Assembly: GCF_032118995.1 (NCBI RefSeq)
Contig: NC_092665.1
Span: forward strand, 2,888,001-2,952,000
Origin: Asterias amurensis
Taxonomy: Eukaryota > Echinodermata > Asteroidea > Forcipulatida > Asteriidae
Reading direction: 5' to 3'
DNA length: 64,000 bases
Of this stretch, positions 1 through 9,998 are shown piece by piece. The translations under genes and the position numbers were made by a program. Every line of letters begins with the position of its first letter. The first letter of the stretch is position 1. The notes below the pieces were generated by a model. It searched no databases. It was not told the DNA's origin and worked only from the letters and a program-made list of their open reading frames with translations.

Positions 1-1
1 T

Positions 2-1552
2 ATTGTGGACAACGGAACAGATGACGGCACCATTACGTTTAAATGTGACGCAGAAGCCGTCCCTCGCGTTACGTCTTACGTGTGGGGCGTGTTAGGAGCT
101 GAAAGCTCTTCGGATAATAATTCGGTGGAACTTCAAGGTGACGACAAACGAATATCTGACAATGGCACTGTCCTAGTCATCTCACTCGGGAACATTGCTT
201 CAAGGTCTGTATTAGTTGCTTGCACAGCGTCAAATGAGCTGGGATTGACTGCGTCAGATACGTGTAAGTATCAATTTGTCCCGAATCAAAGCGTTCCTAC
301 AACACCCGCCATGCTGACAATGGTATCAACCATAGATGTCGACATGAGTGACGCAGGCAAACTTGTCAAGATCGTTTTATCGGTTTTGATTATTACCACA
401 ATCACTACTGTTTCGTGCATCTGGATTTTGAGGTTCATGAGATTGCAAAGGAGGAAGACATCCGGAGGCAAATTTGATGGGGTAGCATTGAGCGATAGAC
501 AAGGCAGGTCTTCGGGACAACGCCGTAGGCTCTGCGTCAATGATATCCACGTCTTGACTGGAAGTTCAGAAGACAATGCCATCATAATGATGAATGTTGG
601 AAGTGTGGAATCCCCAGTTGACGTATCATCACCGGAAGTTCCGAGAAGCTCACTCCCTCTGCATCCAAGCCGTCAGGGGGACGAAGAGAGACGCGGCAAC
701 CCCGGGGAAGGAGGTAAAAAGAACGATGAGCTGGGTGATGAGTGTGGTTGCGCCCTTGTAGCTGGAAGTACTTTGCTGGACGCACGTGGTGCTTCAAACG
801 AACCCTGTCATGGATCATGCCAAAGGAACCGGAAACAAATCACCACGCACCAAGAGGATGATGATCTTCAGGAGTCGAGTCAACCTCTTCAATCAGATCC
901 TCTCTTTAGAGAACCTCTTGGAGAAGATCAACAGTGGGGTGTTTGGGATGCAGTTCAAGACGCAGCAGAGGGCGGCTCTAAGAAGGACATTGAATCCGAA
1001 CCTCTGCACTACGGTTATTGTCTGATTAACCCAGAGTCATCATCTCAGACCGTCAACAAGTCGCATCCAGCAGGTGGAATAACTCAAGTCGACTGTGGAT
1101 ATGCTTCCATAAGCATTGATGATATCTTAGACCAGGATCTAGACCCTGAGAAGCACACCTCTTCAGGTAGCCCTTCTCGAGCAAGTGGGTACTCCAATAA
1201 GAAAGTATGTGTTGTTACGCCTCTTTGCCAACCACCCCGATACTTAATGAATCATGGGATATCAACCTCTTTGACACCTTCGAGCCAGGATGTTTTGTAC
1301 GCTGTCCCACATAAGCCACAATGCAAACCCAACAAGCCTGCATCAATTGGAGATTCATCGAAAGCAAAGAAGGGACATCGTGGGACTACCTCGGGATCTC
1401 AAACTTCAAAGAAATCAGAGCTCATTTATGCTGTCCCTGATAAACCAGGGACACCAACTGCGTCGAGTTCTAATCGCCAGCAGCAATCTATTTCATGTGA
1501 ACCACCGGTCTATGCGGTTCTTGAAGCCGACAACAACGAGAAGTCCGAATGA
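2..1552 (+). CDS. Immunoglobulin-domain transmembrane protein, C-terminal exon (5' partial)
   Basis: The reading frame is already open at the window edge and ends at TGA 1550-1552, so this is the last coding exon of a larger gene. The first ~95 residues look like a single Ig-like domain: a Cys in an FKC context near residue 14, a Trp near 27, and the second Cys in VACTASNELG near 73. A hydrophobic segment at about residues 121-145 is followed by a basic stop-transfer patch (RLQRRK). The remaining ~365 residues are a hydrophilic Ser/Pro-rich cytoplasmic tail. Near its end are three similar tyrosine motifs, LYAVPHKP, IYAVPDKP and VYAVLE. YxxP sites are known docking sites for Crk-type SH2 domains, so a signalling adhesion receptor is a reasonable inference. 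The exact family cannot be named without the ectodomain; nephrin/kirre-like or another IgSF receptor is possible. An AATAAA lies at 1627-1632. Confidence 0.75.
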   Translation: MVDNGTDDGTITFKCDAEAVPRVTSYVWGVLGAESSSDNNSVELQGDDKRISDNGTVLVISLGNIASRSVLVACTASNELGLTASDTCKYQFVPNQSVPTTPAMLTMVSTIDVDMSDAGKLVKIVLSVLIITTITTVSCIWILRFMRLQRRKTSGGKFDGVALSDRQGRSSGQRRRLCVNDIHVLTGSSEDNAIIMMNVGSVESPVDVSSPEVPRSSLPLHPSRQGDEERRGNPGEGGKKNDELGDECGCALVAGSTLLDARGASNEPCHGSCQRNRKQITTHQEDDDLQESSQPLQSDPLFREPLGEDQQWGVWDAVQDAAEGGSKKDIESEPLHYGYCLINPESSSQTVNKSHPAGGITQVDCGYASISIDDILDQDLDPEKHTSSGSPSRASGYSNKKVCVVTPLCQPPRYLMNHGISTSLTPSSQDVLYAVPHKPQCKPNKPASIGDSSKAKKGHRGTTSGSQTSKKSELIYAVPDKPGTPTASSSNRQQQSISCEPPVYAVLEADNNEKSE

Positions 1553-1563
1553 CAATCCAAATC

Positions 1564-1815
1564 CTGGGCCCAATTTCATAAAGTCTGTAAGCACAAAATT
1601 TTGCTTTGCGTGAAATTTCTTCCTCGAATAAAAAACAAGATTACCAACCGAATTTTAATTTGTTTTGCATAAATTGCTTGTTACTGGCATTCAGCTGTTG
1701 TTTGCTGAACTTGAAAATCACGTGAAATTTGGTTGGAAATCCTGTTTTTATTAAGGAAGAAATTTCATGCTAAGCAACTTTTTGTGCTTACAGGCTTTAT
1801 GAAATTGGGCCTTAG
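1564..1815. mobile_element. Palindromic MITE starting GGGCCCAATTTCAT, in 3' UTR of the Ig gene
   Basis: The two ends are inverted copies (GGGCCCAATTTCATAAAG and CTTTATGAAATTGGGCC), with matching internal GTAAGCAC/GTGCTTAC blocks. It has no coding capacity. It begins 12 bp after the Ig-gene stop codon, and its left arm contains an AATAAA. A second, more diverged copy lies at 40311-40500. Confidence 0.7.
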
Positions 1816-3398
1816 TCGTAGAGAATGTAACCCGCTATAGGCTAATGGATGGAAATGAAATTTGCATCGGGGATAAATAATATTAGTTTTTGGTCTTACC
1901 CAATATATACACCGATGTGTTATTAGCACACTGTACACTCAGTACTTGTGAAAACAAAGTCACAGGCATCACTCGTGTGGATTTCGAACTCACGATTTTT
2001 GCATTACTACATTATTAAATAGGCCGTTTGGGAAATCGTGGCTTTATAGACGCGAAAACGATTCTCAGATTCAATATTTTGGGATTTAAAACAAAAATAT
2101 TTTTATATAACCACATTAATTATTATACCTTCCCTTTAAAAAAACAAGCCCCCCCGTTTCAGTGCTCTTTGTATGCAATTTGTTAAAAACTCAAACTTTG
2201 TTTGCGTTTGTAAATAGAAAGAATTTTGAAAACATTGAAGTTATCACATAAAACCTTCTAAAATGTTAAATTTTACTATTGTAATTTGTAATCTAAAAAG
2301 TCCGGATTTTAAAGGGGGGGGGTAACCCCTTTGCATGCAACCTTTATTTACCAAAGGAGTGACCTGGTACATTCCATGTCCATGTCCTTATTGGCAGTCA
2401 AGATACTACACAGGCCATACAGGAAATTTACATTTTATGCTCCTTAACTTCCTTATGCATCCAATGTTGTAAAAGTAACGAAAGTAAGTTTTGAGGTAAG
2501 CCTCGTTTTTTTCACAAATTTTTAACAATCAGACAAACATTTAAGATTTGAAACTGAAAACCTAGTCTTCTCTCCGTTGGGTTATTGGCATGTTTATTTT
2601 TTTTGAGTGGCTTTGTACAAATCTTCCTATCCAGAAATCTGGGCTCTTCGGCTCTTTTGTAAATATGCAAGGGTTTATTTCAATTTGGTAAATTAAAATA
2701 AAGAACCGGGTACTTTTGGGCGGCAGGGGATTTTCTCGAGCATGACAATTGACAATGCTCCAGACAAAGATCTCAGAACAAATGCCTGATGCTAGTATTA
2801 ACTGTATACAAAGTCATTTTCAGATGAATAACAAACATTTATTTGTTCAATTTGTAAATGTTTTCGGATGTACAAAAGAGTGAAAGAAATCAACAAGTAA
2901 CCCAAGAGTACTTTGTAAATGTTTGCTGTTTGCTTGTATCTTAATGTTATAGCTGGTATGCTTGAATTCATATTAATAATTCTGATATTATGCATAAAGT
3001 GATATTACAGATGCTTTCATTTTGATAAAACAAAGTAGCTAAAACCAACGTAAAGATACGGGGATGAAATTAAACGAAAGTGAAAATTCAAAATAAAAAA
3101 TGGCTTACAGGTTTTAGTCTCCCTTATTCTAGACCTAGAACCTCCCTCTAGTAACAACTCAGGAGGTTTACAGACTGAGGGCGTCACCAGAAAAAAAAAC
3201 TTCAAAATTTGACACAGTGTGAGCTGTATTTTTCACCAATTGGTGATTGCTTTACTTTCAAGACATTTTGACTGAAAGGAGGATTTGAGAAAATCCAAAA
3301 ATCAAGAAAATTCCTGAGCAATCACCTGCCTGATTAATATAGAATGGTCATGGATGTAGCAGCAATGTTAGGGAGCGTTTCGAAAACTTAATCGGTCA
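1816..3398. other. Intergenic, no gene seen
   Basis: AT-rich sequence with short homopolymer runs (a G run near 2315). At about 1855-2015 there is a diverged minus-oriented copy of the tRNA-related repeat seen at 3780-4066, with the same CACCGATGTGT block. Small reading frames here have no recognisable domain. Confidence 0.5.
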
Positions 3399-3779
3399 GA
3401 ATGTTCTAATTGCACATGGAATAATCTGTTGAAACGCTGGAACATTCAAAGCCCCACTACTTCAGCACAATGACATGATCTAGCGGAATGTTCTGGTGGA
3501 ATGTTCTGGCTGTCCATTGAAACATTCCACAAGAACATTCCTTAAGGTCTATCATGTCCAACTTTTGGGTTGCTCCCTTCAAGTTCAGCCCAACTAAAAG
3601 AAATCGGAAAGTATACAGATGAGATCAATCTTCTCTATATCTTAGCGCTGAATAGTTAAAATAAAAACAGTAAAATGCATGGTAATCTGATTTAGGACTC
3701 GGAAAGTTTGTTTCTTAATTTTGACTCTGGTCTAGTACAAACAGTTCTGGTCCGAGAGATGTTAAATTTGCATTTGGGG

Positions 3780-4066
3780 GTAAAGAATAATAATTTTGGT
3801 TTTTACCCATACACCGATGTGTGTTAGCACTGTAAACTCAGTACTTTCCCTAGTCCTGTGAAAAAATAACAACAGGCATGTTACTCGGTGGGATTTGACC
3901 CACGACCCTTTCTAGACACTGCTCTAGAATTGCAAGGTTCGTGGGTTCGAATCCCAACTGAGTAACATGCCTGTGATATTTTTTCACAGTACTCCGGGAA
4001 AGTACTGAGTATACAGTGCTAATACACATCGGTGTATGGGTAAAAACCAAAATTATAATTCTGGTC
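3780..4066. repeat. Long inverted repeat made of two tRNA-related SINE arms
   Basis: Left arm ~3780-3915 and right arm ~3935-4066 are near-perfect reverse complements around a short centre. Both contain an ACACCGATGTGT-type block, CAGTACTTTCCC and a B-box-like GGGTTCGAATCCC (right arm). Related single copies lie at ~1855-2015 and ~12765-12965. It sits 59 bp beyond the FBXO42 stop codon (minus strand), so it should fall in that gene's 3' UTR. Confidence 0.7.
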
Positions 4067-4125
4067 CATTACAAATGTTGAGCTACAAGCCCCGCGGTCT
4101 TGTAGGTTTTTCTCCTGATATGTCA

Positions 4126-7100
4126 TTAATAAGCAAAGTAGTGATTGTTCAAAGCTCTAGGATAAATAGACGCTTTCAAGATGCCACCAAATCTGATGAT
4201 CTCAGCCCGTCCGACACACAGCGACGGGAACAAAGTTTCGGGCGCGTACCCGTATTTCATCTCGCTGTGTGGATGGCCCGGATTAATCGGAGCTCTGTGT
4301 TCATTCTGATCAGGTGTATCCAACCATGCCACTTGAAGATCACTTATCGCTGTACTCACGTCTAAAACATACTGTTGTTCGCCGTGTGGTATGCGTGTAT
4401 ACAGTGGAGGATTAAGCCCCAATTTGGACGGCGATTTGCAGCACCCGTATTTCTCATTGAAAGTGCAGATTGAGTTTGATATCGGAGTTTTGCATTGGCA
4501 AGTTGGTGAACATGGGCAGCCTACTGGGGTTTGATCGACCAGGGAAGGGTCTTGGCTTTCACCGGGCGACGAGTTACAAGAAGCTGCTGGGATGATGTGA
4601 TTCCTAGTGTCTGACTTGTCACTAGATTGACCTCGAAGACGTTTAGCATTGGTGTGGAGGTCGCTCAGGGATCCTCTCTCCACACCTCCTTGTGGGCGGG
4701 GCGGGTGGTGAGACTGCGTTCGGCTGTTTGGCTGGGGTCGTTGCGGGGCACGCATTGCTGGCGCTGATCTGTGAGAGTTGAGGGCCAAGCTTAAGCTGCT
4801 CCGGAGTTTACTGAAAAACACAATGCTGTCGCCAATCTATAAAATAAAGGAGAAAATATTAGTTAAATTTAAAAATGCTGCACATGTTTAAAACAAGAGC
4901 TGCGAAAGTATTTGTTTCTCCATGGCTTTGAGCTTTAATTGGGGTGAACTTCCATATGAAAACGAAACACTGTATAAAGACTTCAAGATTTCAGGTGCGC
5001 CTTTACCTTACAAGAAGAATGGCTGAATATTTGAGGGGCAGCATATTCCTGATGTACGATGTTAATCTCTCTCCATTTCCAGGGTACTTCACTTATATCC
5101 AGCATCCAAACGTCATTTAATACCTGGTTATGAAACAATAAATACTGTCACTTCAAGTGGTTCGCTAAAAGAGCGTTGTATTGAAAGTTCGTGTTGAAGT
5201 GGGTTCAAACCCCAGCTTGGCCAGTCAAACTGCTGGCCTCCTTGATTATGATAGTTAAAACATCATCGAGTGCGTAAAGTTTTAATCTCACTTCTGGGCC
5301 CTGGTTCGACTTCCGGCTAGAGCCGTATGTGATTTAGAGTTGTGCGTTGGTTTTATCTGGTTGGCTAGTGAGTAAAGCACTCGTCTATCACCACTGTGGC
5401 CCGGGTTCGATTCCCGACTAAAGACATTGTGAGTAGATTTGTACGTTGGTTCTCTCCTATGTCATGAGGGTTTTTCTCCAGGCCCCTAGTTTTCCTCCCT
5501 CCCAAAAAAAATTAAACACTTTCAATCTCTGGCTGTGCATTGGGGTCATATGAGTCAATGTCACTGACTACCATAAGCACCGTTTGCATGCCTGTGGCTT
5601 GAACACATTGTAGACGCATCCTTCGCAATTCAGCTTCTTGGCTGCAAGTAAGAATGATTTAGCCTCCCAAGGTATCATAATGGCAAAGTTTGACACATTC
5701 TTTTCAACTAGGGGAACCTACCTTTTCATAATTGCCCACTCCCCCAACGATTAAGATATGCCCATCGTCCAGAACAACCTGAGATAAAAATAATACAAAC
5801 ATTCAATGTTTGAAGGGAAGAAATGAAAGTAAAAAGTTTTTCTAAAGGTCTTGTCCTGACACATTTATTTTTTATAGGTGGAGGGGGTTGAATGGCAGGG
5901 AAGAAAGGGTGGGGGTAGAATTTTTTTTTTAATGACTGCATCCATGGTGAAAGCGTTTTTTTTTTGTGCTAACCTGTGAAATATGCTTATGCCTAAGCAA
6001 ATTTTTCTGCAACATTGGCTTACAGTTTAGCAGCACTATGAAACTTGCTCTGGTCTGTAGCACCCATGGAACATTCCATTTTAAAGGTTAACAATGCCAA
6101 TGTGATTATTATCTGGTGCAGTATCAATTCAGTATAATGATGCAGTCTAGCGGTTCAAAAGATTGCATTGCAGGCAGATGGTAATGTGCTTAGATGGTAT
6201 CGCTATTTTCTATTGACCCGATTCACCCGACGTCATCATCAGAATAATCCGCGACTCACGCTATTGGTGGGCAATCGACGCACCCTTTTGTTGGGCAATG
6301 TCTCTGTGCATTATTCAGTGAAGTTCACATTTTTGGCGACGCTGCATTTACTTGTAAACCTATTGCCCACCAAAAAGGTGAGCGTGGCACAGTCGCAGCG
6401 TGTGATGGCGTGCAAGGGGTCAATGAGTCTGTTCTTTCAAACATGTAATGTGATGGGCATTTGAGATGGATTTCTTCTACCTGTACATGTTTTTCCCTGG
6501 CTGGTGGCCTCTTCCCTTCCATCTTCATACAACTCCATGTCATGCTCTGGAGTGACAGAACCCATACACCATCGTACCTTAAGAGTTATAAGAAAAAAAA
6601 GGTTGGTAGTCAATCCCAGAGCTCACTAATTGTAAAGTTTTTCGTGTTTAAAAAAAGAGAAATTGACTAGAACGGGACGTGAACCTGTGACCTCCGGCTC
6701 AGCGATTACAAGATGCAAGGTTTCTGACTGGCACCTCCAATAAGACAAAATAGGGAGACTACCAACGTAAGGGGCTAGATGGATCAGTTGGTAGAGCATA
6801 GACTCATTAATCTACAGACTACAGGTTCACATCCTGCGATTTGTTCAGCCCTCAATTGAGTATGAAAGTACACTTTTCTTCATAAGACATTTGAGTGCTT
6901 ACAATAAACAGTTTATTGTATGTTAAATGTTCCACTAGTTTTTTCTCATTTGGATTATAGTCTTTTCAAAACAAAATGCTGGTCCAATAAGATGTTAAAG
7001 CAACAACCAATTATGGATTCCCTCCCCCAAGTTTGAACTTTGTTTGAAAAAAGCAGATTTCAAAAGAGATGACCGTTCCCTGAATGAAAAAAAATATAGA

Positions 7101-9259
7101 GATTTTTTATGACCAAAGTAAAATCCACTGCTTACTTTGTTTGATTCCCGCAATTGCCACCAAATATGACCATGAGGTCGTTCACCATGCTTGCCCTGTG
7201 GCTGGCCATTGGTGGCGGGCAGAGACTCGTGACCACCGCCCGCCATTTGTTCTTCGGAATATCATAGATGTGAAGATCGTCGGAGATATGGGGTGGCTGG
7301 TGAGGGGGGTTTGGGACCGGGGGAGCCCATCCGCCAAAGAGAATGAGAGAGCCGTCGTGGTGGACCATTGAGGCTGCTGCTTTGGGGGACGGGTATTCCC
7401 CTAAAGGAAAGAAGAAAACAATCATTCTATTGTTAACAATCATATTATACATGTACCAATATTTCTGGCCTGATACTTACTGAGGCAACAAAGGCGATCG
7501 CCTCCATGCCCCCTTCATGCCATTGAAATGATCCAGTAGAAATCTACACTAAGAACTTGCTCATTATCAGACATTTTCTCCTTGGTGAAGGCCACTTTCT
7601 GAGGAAACCGTAAATTTCTACTGGAGCATTTCAAGGGCACCTAGGCAAGGACCAGGGCAGTCGCCTATATTGTCTCTGTGAAGTAACAGGCCTGATGCAT
7701 GTGAAATGGGTTAATGACATGCCTGCTTAGATCATGATGGCACGGCCCCTTTAAGGGATCCTGGGATGAATATATTAAGGGTTCTTTTTTATATGATGTA
7801 TTACAGGCCTTGAACTTAGCTCTTGAAGGGGCACGGTAATTTTTCTCTGGTAAGGGAAACTTCCATGAGGAACCATGTACATTTGTATGGGAACTTTGCA
7901 AAGGGCACCACAGCAAAAGCACAGGGCACCATGGCATTTGCTGTGGGTGCCGTGGGTTATCTCGAGGCCTGGTATTGTATATACATTACCGAGTGCCATA
8001 AGCCTTTTCCAGGTCCTAGTACCGACGTCCATTTGCTGCAAGTCACAGTAACAGGTCCCACTTGCGGATCTCATTTCAGAGGGTACAGTGCCCCCAAACA
8101 TGTACATCGTACCCTCAACATAGCACACACTGTGCATGGAACGGCCAAAAAGCGAGTTGCCATTACACTCATGATGCGACCATTTGAGCGAGCCGGATCG
8201 GGCAGCCAGGCAGAAGGCTTGCTCTCGCTGTTTTATTACACCTGTCAATCAAAAGATCATTATTTGTTTTTGTTAGACAAAAGTTTCAACCTGAAGTTCA
8301 TAAAAGTTTTAAGTTTTTATTGTTAACAAATTACTTTTAAGACCTCCAAATCATTGGTTCATTCAAAGTATTTTATTGACCCTTTGCAGCACATTCTGTC
8401 ACCCAAGCCAAGTGCCAGTGGAGCCAGTTTGTGTGAAGTTGGCTTGGGGGAAACGTGTATAAAGTCAAGTGTGTTGGTTGGACCACACCCCAATTGGAAT
8501 GAATTAGTAATTTTTAGTAAGGGGCAAGCATCTTCTTACAACTTAACAAGGTCAGGAAGGGGAAAGCCTCCATCCTTTAATATGACATTTGTTATGGGTT
8601 CATAACTATTAAGTCTCAATCAAAGGATTGAAAGGAAGAGGCAATCACTACTTGTCTTGTTTAGAACTCAGTTCAAGAATGGATGAAGGAAACACAAGTA
8701 ATGCTTTACATTAGGGGCATTATACATTAGAGTTGTCACTAGAGGGCGGTATATAAGATAAGTGGTCCCAACAAAACACTGACCCACTCAATGAAAAACT
8801 ACAGAGAGCAACATTCTTGCCGTTGCTTCGTTTGGCTTCCAAATTCCCTTTTTGCCATTGCTACTACCACAATTACATTCCTGCCGTTTTATTGCTGTGT
8901 TCACACTCACGAGTCCCAGCATGTTAAAACAACCAGTGAAAGAAATAGTCACTTTTTCATGTTGTTAAATTAATCAAGATTCAATATCGACAATACTCCA
9001 TCAATAGTTTACATTTCATTCAGATTGGGAATTCCCAATGATTTATGTGAATGACACACAATAGCTGCTTACCCCGCATTAGTCGATGCCACTTTCTCGA
9101 CACAAGAGATGCATTTTTGCAGTCACTGTAAGGAGACAGATATGACATAATTCTCTCTAAAATCTCCTCAGGCAAGTTTTCTATCTGTAAACAGTTACAA
9201 GTTTCTCCACGGATGCTCGCCATGTCTGCCAGCCTGCCTTCTGCTCGTCGAGCGCCCAT
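4126..9259 (-). CDS. FBXO42: F-box/kelch protein, FBXO42-like, seven coding exons
   Basis: Substrate-recognition subunit of an SCF (SKP1-CUL1-F-box) ubiquitin ligase; vertebrate FBXO42 (JFK) is best known for targeting p53. Coding exons on the minus strand: 9259-9073, 8241-7990, 7400-7136, 6577-6481, 5778-5722, 5123-5007 and 4836-4126. All have GT/AG borders and phases close exactly to 561 residues (human about 717). The F-box is at residues ~26-63 (LPEEILERIMSYLSPY). Kelch repeats follow, with MYMFGG, LILFGGWAPP, MVIFGGN and ILIVGGVG strands and the family block YPSPKAAAS. The last exon carries a Ser/Pro linker and the terminal block YVLDVSTAISD...IIRFGG that matches the FBXO42 C-terminus. 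The start is the first ATG after an in-frame stop at 9263-9265; a second Met lies at residue 13. The linker is shorter than in human and contains an odd cluster of seven Cys (GCPCSPTCQC...YGCC). Very likely the FBXO42 orthologue. Confidence 0.93.
5342..5690 (+). mobile_element. tRNA-derived SINE in an FBXO42 intron
   Basis: The head has an A-box-like GGTTGGCTAGTGAGTAAAGC and a B box GGGTTCGATTCCCG. It is followed by a conserved body (GGGTTTTTCTCCAGG, then TTTTCCTCCCTCCC) and a tail with CCTTCGCAATTCAGC...TTAGCCTCCCAA. The same tail recurs alone at ~17250-17315. It lies in the intron between exons 5 and 6 (5124-5721), antisense to the gene. Another B-box-like GGGTTCAAACCCC at ~5210 in the same intron suggests a second, decayed SINE. 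Confidence 0.65.
6655..6880. mobile_element. Pair of oppositely oriented tRNA-like SINE heads in an FBXO42 intron
   Basis: On the minus strand ~6745-6655 contains GGTTCACGTCCCG (B box). On the plus strand ~6772-6850 contains GATGGATCAGTTGGTAGAGC (A box) and GGTTCACATCC (B box). The arms do not fold into a full cloverleaf, so these are SINE heads or tRNA relics, not tRNA genes. Confidence 0.5.
7488..7690. repeat. Dispersed repeat, second copy at 12490-12665
   Basis: Shares blocks TTTTCTCCTTGGT, CTACTGGAGCATTT and AGGGCACC with the copy in the CPLANE2 3' flank. It lies in FBXO42 intron 2. No coding capacity is seen. Confidence 0.55.
7804..7971. mobile_element. Short palindromic-ended element next to an FBXO42 splice donor
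   Basis: The ends read CAGGCCTTGAA and CTCGAGGCCTG, with internal CTTGAAGGGGCAC and AAAGCACAGGGCACCA. A second copy lies at 18868-19033 in D2HGDH intron 6. Its right end is only about 18 bp inside the intron from the exon 2 donor (7989). Confidence 0.6.
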
Positions 9260-9266
9260 CAACTAT

Positions 9267-9301
9267 CCACCACACACACACCACACACACAACACACACA
9301 C
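9267..9301. repeat. CA dinucleotide microsatellite
   Basis: Interrupted CACACA run between the FBXO42 start codon and the MITE at 9315. It is presumably in the FBXO42 5' leader or promoter. Confidence 0.85.
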
Positions 9302-9314
9302 AGTTCACGTCTCC

Positions 9315-9680
9315 ATGTTCCGCCCAACTTGACCATCGCACCAACTGTAGTTGGGACTTGAGTGTTCAATTTGGGCATTACATCCCAACTAGAGTTGGAC
9401 AATGGTTTTGTACCGTTATTATTAAACCAGTGGGTCTCTGCTGAATTTGCAACCAACGAGCTCCGTGATGGCAAAATCCCAGAAGTTTGTATTTTTTTTT
9501 TGAAGATAATTGGTTGTTTTTTATGAGTTATCTTCAACAAAATTAACATTATCTTGATAATGTGGTCATGGAGGTAGAAATTTTTACCTCACAGTAGAGT
9601 TCTATGGGCGATCCGAACTATAGTTTGGACGCCCAACTGTAACACTCAAGTTGGGATTTTCCTAAGTTGGGACGGAACAT
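9315..9680. mobile_element. Palindromic MITE inside the FBXO42/CPLANE2 promoter region
   Basis: Terminal inverted repeats ATGTTCCGCCCAACTT and AAGTTGGGACGGAACAT. Internal blocks are also mirrored (GGGACTTGAGTGTT against AACACTCAAGTTGGG). No coding capacity. It occupies half of the space between two divergent genes. Confidence 0.7.
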
Positions 9681-9998
9681 CTAGACGTCTGTTCAGTCGT
9701 AAAAGCTTACACAACACAGCCGTCTGCTTTCACAGACATGACAGACGGCAATTAAATCAAAAATTTTTACATTTTGTTTACTACGTGGCTGTGTTTATAC
9801 AACAGTTTTACAATAAGTAAATACAAAATAATCATTTCTAGGTTTATTTAATACTTTAATGTATTTTTGTTCTAAAAGAAAAACACAAAACTTGCTAAAA
9901 TTGTGCAACTCGTTTTGATCGAGCCTGTCATGTCAGCGCCCGTGCTGGGAACTGAATTAATTCTACTTCAGCTCTTGTTGTTGTGGAGTGCTGCAGCG

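Larger units (their letters stand above)
9260..9998. promoter_or_regulatory. Head-to-head intergenic region, probable bidirectional promoter of FBXO42 and CPLANE2
   Basis: Start codons of two divergent genes are about 740 bp apart, so both promoters and 5' leaders must lie here unless upstream non-coding exons exist. The sequence holds a (CA)n microsatellite at ~9267-9301 close to the FBXO42 start and a palindromic MITE at 9315-9680. No TATA box is obvious for either gene. Confidence 0.6.
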
